Assembly: GCF_013460135.1 (NCBI RefSeq)
Contig: NZ_CP038155.1
Span: forward strand, 1,426,001-1,490,000
Direction of reading: 5' to 3'
From: Arsenophonus endosymbiont of Aphis craccivora
GTDB lineage: Bacteria > Pseudomonadota > Gammaproteobacteria > Enterobacterales > Enterobacteriaceae
DNA length: 64,000 bases
How positions within the stretch are numbered: the first letter of the stretch is position 1; each line of letters opens with the position of its first letter. Positions 1 through 10,044 of this stretch are shown in pieces. Both the position numbers and the translations under genes were made by a program. The notes under the pieces were generated by a model that saw only the letters and a list, made by a program, of their open reading frames with translations, was not told the DNA's origin and searched no databases.

Positions 1-12
1 CAGATTATTCAT
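1..12 (-). CDS. artQ: possible start of artQ (arginine ABC permease), cut by window edge
   Basis: An ATG at 12-10 on the minus strand opens a frame (M-N-N-L) that runs off the window. It lies 12 bases after the artI stop. In E. coli artQ, an inner-membrane permease subunit, directly follows artI. Only four codons are visible, so the call rests on position alone, and no clear ribosome binding site is seen. Confidence 0.35.
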
Positions 13-24
13 CACGATAATCGA

Positions 25-771
25 CTATTTTTGCAACCATTTTTGATAGATAGCATCATAGGTGCTGACATCTTGTTTTAATTGTGCCATTGCTTTATTT
101 AATTTATCTAGCAGCGCTTTGTTTCCTTTGCGTACCGCAATACCCAGACCCACACCAAAATAATTAGCATCTGTTATTTTTTCACCCACGGCGGCAAGGT
201 TTTCGTTACCTTTTGTTTTTAACCATTCCGTTGTAACAGCGGTATCTCCAAACACAGCATCTATACGGCCATTTTGTAAATCGAGGATAGCAGTTTGGTA
301 ATTATCATACGGGACAGCTTGCATCTCTTTATGCTGTTGGCTGATATATTTTTGATGGGTGGTTCCATTTTGCACGCCAACTTTTTTATCTTTTAATAAT
401 GATATTTTATTAATTTTATTTTTTACTGCGATAAATGTTGCTGAGTTATTATAATAACTATCAGTAAAATCAACTTGTTTTTGCCGCTCTGGGGTAATAT
501 CAATTCCAGCCATCAAAGCATCAAATCGACGCATTTTCAAACTGGGGATTAAGCTCTCAAAAGATTGATGAGTAAATGTACAGTTGGCATTGAGTTTTTT
601 ACATATAGCATTGGCCAGATCAATATCAAAACCGACAATGTTATTATTGGCATCAATTGATTCGAATGGGGCATATGTTGCTTCAGTTGCAAAGCGTATT
701 GTCTCTTTTGGTGAGGCTAATACTGATATGGATAGGCTGCATAAGATAATAGCTAACAGTGATTTTTTCAT
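25..771 (-). CDS. artI: arginine-binding periplasmic protein of the Art ABC transporter
   Basis: Periplasmic solute-binding protein that captures arginine and delivers it to the ArtQM permease driven by ArtP. The 248-residue product starts with a signal peptide (MKKSLLAIILCSLSISVLA, cleavage expected after the ALAS-like site). It then follows the ArtI/ArtJ family closely: FATEATYAPFESID near the mature N-terminus, VGFDIDLA, FDALMAGIDITPERQKQVDF, KVGVQNGTTHQKYI and NGRIDAVFGDTAVTTEWL. Length matches E. coli ArtI/ArtJ (243 residues). The frame is open further upstream into artP, but the ATG at 771 gives the proper signal peptide. The gene lies 10 bases after artP, as artI does in E. coli, which favours artI over its paralogue artJ. 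No lesion is seen. Confidence 0.9.
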   Translation of the reverse strand: MKKSLLAIILCSLSISVLASPKETIRFATEATYAPFESIDANNNIVGFDIDLANAICKKLNANCTFTHQSFESLIPSLKMRRFDALMAGIDITPERQKQVDFTDSYYNNSATFIAVKNKINKISLLKDKKVGVQNGTTHQKYISQQHKEMQAVPYDNYQTAILDLQNGRIDAVFGDTAVTTEWLKTKGNENLAAVGEKITDANYFGVGLGIAVRKGNKALLDKLNKAMAQLKQDVSTYDAIYQKWLQK

Positions 772-781
772 TACGTTATTA

Positions 782-1519
782 TCAATGAGATGAATGGGAT
801 AGATAATTTTCCAAGCCTTGAGTTTGTGGTCTAGTGAAACGATCAATATCGCCTTGCTCCACAATTACCCCTTTTTCCATATAAACTATCTTGCTCGCTG
901 TTTTACGGGCAAAATCAATTTCATGAGTCACTATCAGTTGGGTGATGCCAGTTCTTGATAATTCCTGTATAATATTAACCACTTGGGTTGTAATTTCAGG
1001 ATCGAGAGCGGCTGTTGGTTCATCAAATAACAGAATTTCAGGCTCCATCATTAATGCTCTGGCAATTGCCACTCGCTGTTGCTGACCTCCAGAAAGATGC
1101 AATGGGAAACGATTAGCACATTCGGTTAACCGTAAACGGTGCAATAAATTTGCTGCTTTTTCTTTAGCTGCTGCCTTAGTTAAACCTAATACTAAACAAG
1201 GCGCTTCAATCAGATTTTCCATTACGGTCAAATGTGGCCATAAGTTATATTGTTGAAATACCATCCCCACTTTTTGTCTTAACGCTCTGATTTCATTTTT
1301 TTTGGTTTGGCGTGAAAAATCAAAATGGTACCCAGCGATGTTCAGTTGGCCCGAACGGGGCATCTCTAGTAAATTGAAGACACGTAATAATGAGCTTTTG
1401 CCAGCACCGCTTGGGCCAAGTAATACCATCGTTTCACCCGTTTCACATGTCAAATTGATATTGTGTAGGGCTTGCTCTTCACCATAAAAGCAATTAATTT
1501 GTTTTAATTGAATACTCAT
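782..1519 (-). CDS. artP: arginine ABC transporter ATP-binding protein
   Basis: Cytoplasmic ATPase that powers ArtQM for arginine uptake. The 245-residue protein has all the ABC motifs: Walker [10 protein letters not shown] near residue 35, a Q-loop ([15 protein letters not shown]), the signature [15 protein letters not shown], Walker [14 protein letters not shown] and the H-loop VTHEIDFA. E. coli ArtP has 242 residues. It is first in an artP-artI-(artQ) operon on the minus strand. Upstream is only the 3' end of the decayed ybjT, so the artP promoter must lie in or next to that relic. The ribosome binding site is weak. An arginine transporter kept among decayed neighbours suggests that the cell imports arginine. 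Confidence 0.92.
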   Translation of the reverse strand: MSIQLKQINCFYGEEQALHNINLTCETGETMVLLGPSGAGKSSLLRVFNLLEMPRSGQLNIAGYHFDFSRQTKKNEIRALRQKVGMVFQQYNLWPHLTVMENLIEAPCLVLGLTKAAAKEKAANLLHRLRLTECANRFPLHLSGGQQQRVAIARALMMEPEILLFDEPTAALDPEITTQVVNIIQELSRTGITQLIVTHEIDFARKTASKIVYMEKGVIVEQGDIDRFTRPQTQGLENYLSHSSH

Positions 1520-1649
1520 GCTAAAAATCTGAATAAATAAACAAGTTAAACAATGATAATCTTAATGGAATAGTTATGCAATATGTGATTTCTGCAAATA
1601 GACTAATGTTGATATTTTATAAGGCACTTTGGCTTTATTAAGCTAATTT

Positions 1650-3088
1650 TTATTGTTTTTTATGCATTATTAATGCAATTTTATTAATTTTTTTAGCCAT
1701 GCCCTTAAATATAAAACGATGAATTGGGCTCATGATTAGCCAATACATTAGTCCTGAAAAACCGGCAGCATATGCCACCATGCTCTGACATCTAACGTTC
1801 TATATTTGCCACAATACTTGATGGTAAAAGGTAAACGCCCTAGTCCCGGTGCTTTCATACCAAATAATAGAGTTAATTGATGTCCGGGTTTGATATTAAT
1901 CACTTTCCAGCTATCGATCATGTCGCCTAAATATAATTCCTTACGTATAGGGCGGCCATATTTTACTTTGTTGAGCATTAAATCATCAATCAAGGCGCGT
2001 AATTGCCATAAAATATTGGCGTAGAAATATCCTTTTTTGTCACCAATTTGTTGCACTATTTGCCAAATAGTCTGGCTAGTAGCACGAGTTGTTAGCGTAA
2101 CACCGGCATCTTTCGGATAATAACTATATTTGTCACACCATTTTGTCTTTAGGATTGTATCTGAGCCCCAATCAGCTTTATTAATTGCATTAGGCGAGTG
2201 AATAAACGCTTGTTTGATTGCTTCATCAACGCTAAGCAATTTTTGTGGAATAAGCTGTTTTAACGCTTGATCATTAGCTGGCAGATTGTGCTGTAGCCCT
2301 TGAATTAACCTTTTGGTAATAGAGGGAGAAACTGAAGTTATTAGGCTAATGAATTGAATGGAAATTAATCTAATTGGGATAGGTAGCTGGATAAGCGGTC
2401 GATACTTACCGCTTGTCTGCATAAAGCGCTTGAAGAGTGTTTGATAATCAATATATTCCGGCCCACCAGCATCAAGTATACGATGTTCATTAGTTGGATG
2501 GGATATCAATTGCGTCAGATAGTACAGCATGTTTTCTAAAGCGATAGGACAAGATTTTGACCTTACCCAACGTGGGGTAGTGAGAATGAATAAGTTGTAA
2601 GTCATATCCCGAATTATTTCATAAGGCGCGGAGCCCGCACCAATAATAATTGGTGCCAGAATTTCTGTCAGCGAAATTTTACTTTCACGTAAAATTTCTC
2701 CGGTCAGTTTACGTGCCATCAGGTGTTGTGAATGACAGCAATGGTTTTGTAGTGCGCTTAAATAGATAACTTGTTTTACTTGAGAGTGCTTGAGTACATT
2801 TTTAACATTAAGAGCAGCCAGGCATTCTTGTTCAATAAGATTATTATTAGCTGCCATACTGTGAACAAGAAAGTAAACGATATCAATATTTGTCATAATA
2901 TTGTTTAAGGTTTTGGCTGCGAGTAAATCAACATAACAACATGGAGTATTTGGCCAATTTTGTGCTCTAGCCCAATCAAGTTGACGTGTTGCTGCGGTGA
3001 TCATATGTCCTTGTTTGATTAACGCGGGGAGCAGATTTTGACCAATATAACCGTTAGCACCAAGTACTAAAATACGTTTTTTACCCAT
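1650..3088 (-). pseudogene. ybjT: ybjT relic: NAD(P)-binding SDR-like protein, frameshifted near the C-terminus
   Basis: Homologue of E. coli YbjT (about 476 residues), an uncharacterised protein with an N-terminal NAD(P)-binding Rossmann fold (ILVLGANGYIGQNLL) and a C-terminal DUF2867-type domain. The frame is open from the ATG at 3088 (an ATG at 3109 is also in frame) to a stop at 1748. The last residues before that stop (MLPVFQD) do not fit the family. Reading on in another frame from about 1767 to 1650 restores the expected tail: GFSGLMYWLIMSP then HRFIFKGMAKKI. One indel near 1765-1770 therefore replaces the last 35 or so residues, including the final membrane-like segment. Function is probably lost but this is not certain, because more than 90 percent of the protein is intact. 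Confidence 0.8.
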
Positions 3089-3140
3089 ATTTGGTGACCT
3101 ATTTAGCACCAGCGTAGTTGGCAGAAAATTTAGTTATCTA

Positions 3141-4051
3141 TTAGGCGAAGAAGGCAATCAGTAATGGCGTCAATAGACTTAGTACAAAACCGTGGACAAT
3201 GGCAGCAGGTACAATAGACACTCCCCCGCTACGTTGTAATATGGGTAGCGTAAAGTCCATCGATGTTGAGCCACAAATCCCCAATGCAGTAGAACGAAAT
3301 TGATTGATAATAATTGGAATAAGCATAATAGCCGCTAATTCGCGCATTAGATCGTGAAAGAAAACGGTACTACCAATGACTGACCCGTAAGCGTCGGTAA
3401 GCAGTATACCGGTTAGCGAATACCAACCGTATCCGGCTGCAATCGCTAAACCTACTTTAGTAGGTAGCCCTAATAAAAATGCCGCCAAAATACCACCAAG
3501 TAGCGCGCTGGTGGCAACAATTACCGCAATCGTTGCGCCTCTGCAATTGATTAAAATTTGCCGAAGATACATCCCACTATTACGAAGATGGCAACCCACC
3601 AATAATAATAAACAGATAAGGGTAATTTCAGTACCATGTTTGGCATAGGATAAAAATGGCCATTTTGTTAATCCTAACAGAAAACCTAGTATTAACACGC
3701 CACACAGTGGTAGTGAACTTAAAATCATTTTTAACCGAGAGAGTGGTTTATTGGTTTCCCGTTTCGCAATTTTCCACGGAAAAAGTTTATCCAATAATAA
3801 TAAAGCAATCAGGTTAGCGGCAAAGGTGCAGCAAAAGAAAACAATGGTATAGATAAAAATTGCAGTAAGATGAGTACTAATATTATCCAATAACGCCAAA
3901 GTGATGCCCATTAAAAATAAAATAATGTAAACCATCACACCTAATAGGCGATGATTAAGCGCTAAAATCTTCTTATTCTTTTCTTATTCTTGAAGCGAAA
4001 CAGATAGCCTAGAGTTAACGGTAAAAGAATGATAAGTAGTCCTGAATACAT
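3141..4051 (-). pseudogene. lysO: lysO (ybjE) relic: lysine exporter, broken by an 11-bp tandem duplication
   Basis: LysO exports L-lysine and thialysine across the inner membrane. The original start is the ATG at 4051, preceded by AAGGA, giving MYSGLLIILLPLTLGYLF as the first membrane segment. The frame then breaks at a perfect 11-bp tandem repeat (3970-3991) and stops at once. Removing one repeat unit restores a continuous 299-residue protein (FKNKKILALNHRLLGVMVY across the join), the length of E. coli LysO. The rest is clean, with a run of hydrophobic helices and conserved GYGWYSLTGILLTDAYG and STALGICGSTSMDFTLPILQR. Restarting at an internal ATG (3935) would give a protein lacking the first helix. 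This is one of the clearest single-event inactivations in the window. Confidence 0.88.
3970..3991. repeat. perfect 11-bp tandem duplication inside lysO
   Basis: TTCTTATTCTT occurs twice back to back (3970-3980 and 3981-3991, plus strand). Eleven is not a multiple of three, so the second copy shifts the lysO frame. Deleting one copy in silico rejoins the frame exactly and gives the family length. Confidence 0.95.
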
Positions 4052-4250
4052 AGTCCATCCTTATTACAATTAACGCTTTTATGGCGATTATTTTGTGGAA
4101 ATAATGTGAAAAAGATAGGCAAAATAATGATAAATATTTTATAACAGACTCAAACTAGGCTCAATATCATAGAATAATATTTAAACGTAATTCATTTGCT
4201 CACAGGATAATCCAGTAACTATTACTGATAGGCATAAAAAGAGGTTAACC

Positions 4251-5913
4251 ATGTATTTGCAATAAGTGGAGATTTCTAGTTTTCGCGGCATCAATTGGCT
4301 TTCATTGATCTTAGATCATAATACTGTGTTAATTGGTGAAAATACCTGGGGTAAGTCAAGTTTGTTAGATGCGCTGACTATTTTATTATCACCTAAGCAG
4401 CCGTTATATCAATTTAGCCAACATGATTTCCATCACTTGGTAGATACAGATGAACAAGTCAATAATCTACAAATTATTTTAGTTTTTTGTGAAAACCAGT
4501 CAAATAGTGACAACGCTAATCGATTTAAGTCCTTATCTGCATTATGGATTGAAGGAAATGATAAATATAAACGTATTTATTATCGTGTGAGTGCTGAACG
4601 ACAAAATAATATTGTGGCTACCTAAAGATGTTTTTTAGATAAGGACGGCAATAATCTGGTTTTAAATAATAATAGCAAATATATCCAGCAGATTATTCGA
4701 CTATATCCAGTACTACGTCTAAGAGACGCCCGCTTTTCACGCCCTACAGCGGCTGAATCTTATGATGATGACTGTAAAAAAACCTCTGTTAAATTTGCTA
4801 GCCAATTACAACAATTGACCCAGGCATTAATAAAAGCATCAGCAAAATTGTCTCATGAAGAGATTGAAGATGGCTTTGTGGCAATGCAACAGTTGCTCGG
4901 TTATTATTTTGCCGAACAAAATATGCGCTTATTTAATCGACCACATAAGTCAAATATTGCCTATCACTCACCTAATAGAAGAGGCTGGAGAGTGCTGGAA
5001 GATATCAATCGTATAGTCGGTAAACCGGAACAGCATTCTATTCGGTTAATTATTTGGCAGCTTTTTTCATCATTTTTACAATTACAGGTCGATTTTCAAC
5101 TAAATAGCGATACTCGGCCTATCCTGATTATCGAAGATCCAGAAACTCGTTTACATCCTATTATGCTTTCGGTTGCTTGGCGACTATTAAATCTTTTTTC
5201 ATTGCAGCGTATTAATTCAACTAATTCAGGCGAATTGCTTTCACAAGTTCCACTGGAAAATATATGCCGCTTAGTACGTAATTCAAATCAAGTGGTTGCT
5301 TATCGGTTAAAGACGAACAGGTTATCACTGGAGGATATGCGTCGTCTTTCATTTCACATACGCATTAATCGCCCATCAGCACTATTTGCACGCTGCTGGT
5401 TATTGGTTGAAGGTGAGACTGAAATCTGGTTAATGAATGAATTAGCACGCCAATGTAATTATCATTTTGAGTCAGAAGGTGTTAAAGTGATTGAGTTTGC
5501 ACAATGCGGTCTTAAGCCATTATTAAAGTTTGCTAATAGTATGGGGATAGAGTGGCATACTTTGGTTGATGGCGATAATGCAGGGAAACAGTATGCTGAT
5601 TCAGCAATTGCTTATGCTGAAAGAGTCAATGATACTCCTCGAGATAGACTAACTATAATTACCTGCATCAGATATGGAGCATTTTCTTTACCGTGAAGGT
5701 TTCAGCGATATTTATCATCAGATTGCCGCTATTCCTGATAATGGTAAAATATCACCGCGTCGTGTCATTATTAAAGCAATTCATCGAACTTCTAAACCTG
5801 ATTTAGCAATTGAAGTCGCCAATAGAGCGGCAGAAAAAGGCGTTAATTCAATTCCTTCTTTGCTGCGCCATATGTTTTCACGTGTTGCATTGCTAGCCAG
5901 AGGGCAATCTTAG
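4251..5913 (+). pseudogene. ybjD: ybjD relic: OLD-family ATPase/TOPRIM nuclease-like protein with three lesions
   Basis: Homologue of E. coli YbjD (552 residues), an OLD-family protein with an SMC-like ATPase head and a TOPRIM domain; its cellular role is unknown. Visible are FRGINWLSLILDHNTVLIGE with Walker A GENTWGKSSL, the late ATPase motif LIIEDPETRLHPIM and the TOPRIM segment WLLVEGETEIW followed by LVDGDNAGK. Lesions: TAA as codon 5 (4263-4265, after M-Y-L-Q), TAA at 4623-4625 where a leucine is expected (TTA to TAA), and a one-base shift at about 5655-5665 after which MEHFLYREGFSDIYH resumes. A GTG at 4266 could bypass only the first stop. The gene is divergent from lysO, as in E. coli. 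Confidence 0.9.
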
Positions 5914-6027
5914 TAAACAGGTAAGCAATAAAAATATTGTAGCATTTGTCTGCTGGTTTTAGTCGAGGCAGCAGTGGCTCTTATACGGTTTTTAACTTAT
6001 TCCATATTAAAAAAAGGTATTTTTAGT

Positions 6028-7146
6028 ATGAAATTTCTTCCCAATCAAAAAAAGTGTTTATTAATTTTTCTGATGTTGATATTAATTATTATCATCACCG
6101 CTGTGATGCTTTATATAATCAATTTACCCAAAAAAATAAATTATCAGACTGTACCCGTTATCAGAGGAAATATAGAAAAACATGTACTTGCCACGGGTAA
6201 GCTGGACGCGTTGAGTAAGGTAGATGTTGGCGCCCAGGTTAGTGGCCAGTTACAGACCCTTTATGTAAAAGAGGGGGATATGGTAAAAAAAGGGGATTTG
6301 TTAGCGGTAATTGATCCGCAAAAAGCGCAAAATGTTGTTAAAGAATCAGAGTAGACGCTGCGTGAACATCAATCTAATTTAGCCTTAGCGCAGGCTGAAT
6401 TGAAGTTAGCAGAAATGACTTATCAGCGCTATGTCGATTTGGCAAAGCATAAGGCTATTTCGCGGCAGAAGTTTGATCGAGTTAAAACTGATATGGAGGT
6501 TAAAAAAGCGCGGGTAAAAATTTATATTGCCCAAATTAATCGTAATCAAGCCTCGTTAAATACAGCTAAAACTAATTTGAAATATACCCATCTTACTGCG
6601 CCATTAAGTGGGATTGTTACTAACATTAAAACGTTGCAGGGACAAACGGTAATCGCTTCTCAAGAAGTGCCAACTATCATGACATTAGCTGATGTGGATA
6701 CAATGTTAGTAAAAGCACAAGTTTCTGAAGCTGACATTATTAATCTTAAACCGGGGCAACAAGCTGCTTTTACTATTCTTGGTGCACCGGATAAAACTTT
6801 TGCTGGAGTTTTGAAAGATATTTTACCTACGCCGGAAGAGGTTAATGATGCGATTTTTTATTATGCACGCTTTGCAGTACCCAATTCGCATCATATTTTA
6901 AAACTACAAATGACTGCACAAATTAAAATTCAACTTGCATTACATAAAAATGTATTACTTTTACCACTATCTGCCTTGAGAGAAAATATTGCTAATAATC
7001 AATATATTGTTGTACTACTACAACATGGGCAACAAGTGGAAAGGAGAGTCGAATTTGCTACTCAAAATTATATTGATGCAGAAATTATTTCCGGTCTTGC
7101 TGAAGGTGACTTAGTAATTACTAACTCTGAGATAGCAAAAGGATGA
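6028..7146 (+). pseudogene. macA: macA relic: membrane-fusion protein of MacAB-TolC, one amber stop
   Basis: MacA is the periplasmic adaptor linking the MacB transporter to TolC for export of macrolides, some toxins and porphyrin-type substrates. The frame starts at the ATG at 6028 (AAAAAAGG upstream) with one N-terminal membrane anchor. A lipoyl half-motif ([31 protein letters not shown]), a coiled coil, the second lipoyl half (LTAPLSGIVTNIKTLQGQTV) and beta-barrel segments follow. The only visible lesion is a TAG at 6352-6354, in the first helix of the hairpin, where CAG (Gln) would be one change away. Without the stop the product would have 372 residues, against 371 in E. coli. The downstream piece lacks a signal anchor, so the adaptor is dead unless the amber codon is read through. 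Confidence 0.9.
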
Positions 7147-7150
7147 AGGA

Positions 7151-9098
7151 ATGAGTGCATTACTTGAATTGAGTAATATCGGTCGTAATTATCGAAAAGG
7201 TGAACAACAGGTAAAGGTACTAGAAAATATTTCTTTGACCATAAACGCAGGGGAAATGGTAGCGATTGTTGGCGTTTCAGGCTCTGGCAAATCAACTTTA
7301 ATGAATATTCTTGGTTGCTTAGATAAATCCAGTTATGGTGAATACTATCTGGCTGGGCAAAATATAGCTCAACTGGATGACGAGCAGCTTTCTGTTTTAC
7401 GCCGCGAATATTTTGGCTTTATATTCCAACGTTATCATTTGTTACCTTATTTGACTGCCGAACAGAATGTTGAAATTACGGCTATTTATGCCGGTACATG
7501 CCAGCAAGAGCGCCGTAAACGAGCAATTGGATTATTAGCACGCCTTGGTTTGAGTGACCGAATTAAATATTATCCGCCGCAATTATCTGGCGGCCAACAG
7601 CAGAGGGTCAGCATTGCTCGGGCATTGATCAATGGTGGGCAAATTATTTTAGCTGATGAGCCAACGGGGGCATTGGATAGCCATTCTGGTGATGAAGTTA
7701 TTGCTATTCTTAAACAGCTATGCCAACAGGGATATACTGTTATTCTGGTTACCCATAATATGCAGATCGCAGCGCAGGCAGAGCGGATAATTGAAATTAA
7801 AAATGGCGAAATTATCCATCATTCCGTGCAACGCGAGCCAACAAAAATATTACCGCCGATTTTCTCTGCTAAAAAGCAGCAAATTTCAATAACGCAACGA
7901 CTTAATCAGTTTAGAGAAAGCGTTACTAATGGCATGGAGAGCAATATTAATTCACAAAATGCGCACATTACTCACTATGCTTGGCATCATTATTGGTATT
8001 GCCTTGGTCGTTAGTATTCTTGTTATTGGTAATGCGGCCAAAAGGTCGGTATTAGCCGATATTCAGTCAATTGCGACAAATACTATCACAGTCTTTCCTG
8101 GTAAAGGATTTAGCGACGTCAGCCCAGAAGATAGACGGGCGCTGACCATAAGCGATGTGGATGCGCTACAAAAGCAGCCATATGTTTTTGCTATATCAGG
8201 TAAAATGAGTACTGATGTTCGCTTACGTTATGGTAATCGGAATTCAGCAGCCAGTGCATTTGGCGTTGGAGAGTCATATTTCGATGTTTATGCCATGTCA
8301 ATGAGCGAAGGTATAATTTTGACCAGCGATATGGTTAAGCACCATGGACAGGTGATTGTTATTGATCAAAATAACAAGGAGATGTTTTTTCCTAAGCAGA
8401 AACAGGTTGTTGGTGAAATAATATTAGTCGGCAATATGCATGTTACTATTGTTGGGGTGGCGGCTGAGCAGAAGTCAGTTTATGGCAATAGCAATATGCT
8501 ACAGATCTGGATGCCTTATACTACGATGAGTAGTCGTCTGATGAATCGCTCTTATTTTGATAATCTTTATATTAGGATCAAACAGGGGTATAGCTCGTTA
8601 GAAGCAGAACAACAATTGACGCGATTGTTAACGGTATTTCATGGTAAAAAGGATATTTTTACCTATAACTTCGATACATTGATTAAAACGATAGAAAAAA
8701 CGACCAATACGCTACAGTTATTTTTAACATTAGTGGCGGTTATTTCCTTGCTAGTCGGTGGTATCGGTGTGATGAATATCATGCTGGTTTCAGTAACCGA
8801 ACGGACGAAAGAAATTGGTATTCGCATAGCAATCGGTGCTCGAAATAGCGATATTATGCAACAATTTTTGATAGAGGCAATTTTTATTTGTTTGTTTGGT
8901 GGTTTTTTAGGGATTTTACTCTCTTATATCGTGGCGCTTATTGCGCGCTTACTATTACCGGATTGGCAGTTTGCTTTTAGCCTAATGCCACTGCTTGGCG
9001 CTTTAGTTTGCTAAACCATAATTGGCCTAATTTTTGGTTTTTTACCCTCCCGCAACGTGGCAAAGTTGGAACCGGTAGATGCTTTGGCAAGGGAATGA
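7151..9098 (+). pseudogene. macB: macB relic: MacAB-TolC ATPase/permease, frameshift plus stop
   Basis: MacB is an inner-membrane ABC transporter with an N-terminal ATPase, four membrane segments and a large periplasmic domain. The ATPase half is intact (Walker [10 protein letters not shown], signature [15 protein letters not shown], Walker [12 protein letters not shown]). At about 7925-7929 one extra A shifts the frame. The permease half resumes as [17 protein letters not shown] and runs through to the C-terminal [20 protein letters not shown] and [15 protein letters not shown] at 9012-9014 (serine expected, TCA to TAA) then cuts off the last helix. The original stop is at 9096-9098, giving about 649 codons, as in E. 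coli (648). It begins 4 bases after macA. Both halves of the pump are broken independently. Confidence 0.9.
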
Positions 9099-9115
9099 GT
9101 AATAAATATTTATAT

Positions 9116-9138
9116 GCTCCCAAAAGAAGCTTGGGAGC
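9116..9138. terminator. hairpin between convergent macB and cspD
   Basis: GCTCCCAA (9116-9123) pairs with TTGGGAGC (9131-9138) around a 7-base loop. It lies between two genes that run towards each other, but neither side has a strong T tract, so termination strength is uncertain. Confidence 0.45.
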
Positions 9139-9180
9139 AATAATTAAAATAGCAAATGATTAAAGGCAATGAAAACCAAC

Positions 9181-9393
9181 CTATACATTTTCTACAGGAA
9201 TAATAAGGCTGGCATGGTTACCCTTAGGCCCTTTAGTTGAACTAAAATTGACCTTTTGTCTAGCTTTCAATGTACGGTACCCTTCCATCTGGATACTGGA
9301 ATAGTGTGCGAAGATATCTTCGCCACCATTTTCGGGGCAGATGAAGCCAAAACCTTTAGCATTATTAAACCACTTAACTGTACCTGTCTCCAT
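9181..9393 (-). CDS. cspD: cold-shock-like protein CspD
   Basis: Small single-stranded nucleic-acid-binding protein. In E. coli, CspD is made in stationary phase, inhibits DNA replication and acts as a toxin-like persister factor. The 70-residue product has the cold-shock fold with both RNA-binding motifs: KGFGFICPE (RNP1-like) near residue 13 and DIFAHYSSI (RNP2-like). It matches CspD rather than CspA in the MEGYRTLKA and GPKGNHASLI segments. The C-terminal tail is a few residues shorter than the 74-residue E. coli protein. It is divergent from clpS, the conserved arrangement. Confidence 0.92.
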   Translation of the reverse strand: METGTVKWFNNAKGFGFICPENGGEDIFAHYSSIQMEGYRTLKARQKVNFSSTKGPKGNHASLIIPVENV

Positions 9394-9697
9394 ACATCAT
9401 CCTTCATAATGGGGTTTTATCAAACAAGTGCCTGTGAACAGCTCATTTCATATTGCAGCTAACTAAAAATTGCTTGTTCATAAAATATACTGTATTAAAA
9501 AGATATATGGCGTCAAGTGTACTCTATTCGTAGAAACTGGTTCAGTTGCTAAAATTTGATTTAGATAACGCTATAGGTCACTGTTTTTTTATTATTTACT
9601 TTTTTAAGGATGATTGGTCACAAATGGGATCAAAGTGATAAACTAAGAATAATTAAGAAAAATGTATAATTAAAATATTTAACTGGATTTTTACATA
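9394..9697. promoter_or_regulatory. divergent cspD/clpS promoter region
   Basis: These 304 AT-rich bases separate the start codons of cspD (minus) and clpS (plus) and must carry both promoters. A TATAAT at 9665-9670 with TG just upstream is a reasonable -10 for clpS, 27 bases before its ATG, but no good -35 is seen at 16-18 bases. No convincing operator or small ORF was found. Confidence 0.4.
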
Positions 9698-10018
9698 ATG
9701 AGTGAGTGCCAATCAGATTATCAGACGGATGTCAGGCTCAAGGAACAAGTGGAACATGCTTTACAACCACCTTCAATGTATAAGGTGATTTTGAATAATG
9801 ATGATTTCACACCAATGGATTTTGTAATACAAGTGTTAAAAAAATACTTTTCATTTGATGAAGAGCAAGCCACACAAATCATGTTGGATGTTCATTTTCA
9901 CGGGAAAGGGATTTGTGGGGTTTATACTGCTGAGGTTGCAGAAACAAAGGCCGCGCAAGTTAATATTTATGCAAGAGAACATGAATATCCATTACTTTGC
10001 ACGATAGAAGAAGTCTGA
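9698..10018 (+). CDS. clpS: ClpS, N-end-rule adaptor of ClpAP
   Basis: ClpS binds proteins with bulky hydrophobic N-terminal residues and hands them to the ClpA unfoldase. The 106-residue protein has the flexible N-terminal tail followed by the core: [20 protein letters not shown] (substrate-pocket Asn-Asp pair), then [20 protein letters not shown] (conserved His and ClpA-facing surface). Length equals E. coli ClpS (106). It lies 26 bases before clpA in the usual operon. Together with aat in this window, which attaches Leu/Phe to N-termini, the cell keeps the whole N-end-rule pathway from tagging to degradation, apart from clpP, which lies elsewhere. Confidence 0.95.
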   Translation: MSECQSDYQTDVRLKEQVEHALQPPSMYKVILNNDDFTPMDFVIQVLKKYFSFDEEQATQIMLDVHFHGKGICGVYTAEVAETKAAQVNIYAREHEYPLLCTIEEV

Positions 10019-10044
10019 TTAGACTAATTTATAGGGAGGTGATT

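Noticed and set aside
1663-1677. Perfect 15-base palindrome TGCATTATTAATGCA upstream of artP, resembling an ARG box
   Set aside because: It lies inside the former 3' end of ybjT, has 15 bases where an ARG box core has 14, and carries TGCAT in place of TGAAT. It is more likely a relic of coding sequence.
4266-5913. OLD-family ATPase plus TOPRIM protein as a possible anti-phage defence gene
   Set aside because: It is the ordinary chromosomal ybjD next to lysO and macA, has no UvrD-like partner, and is clearly a pseudogene.
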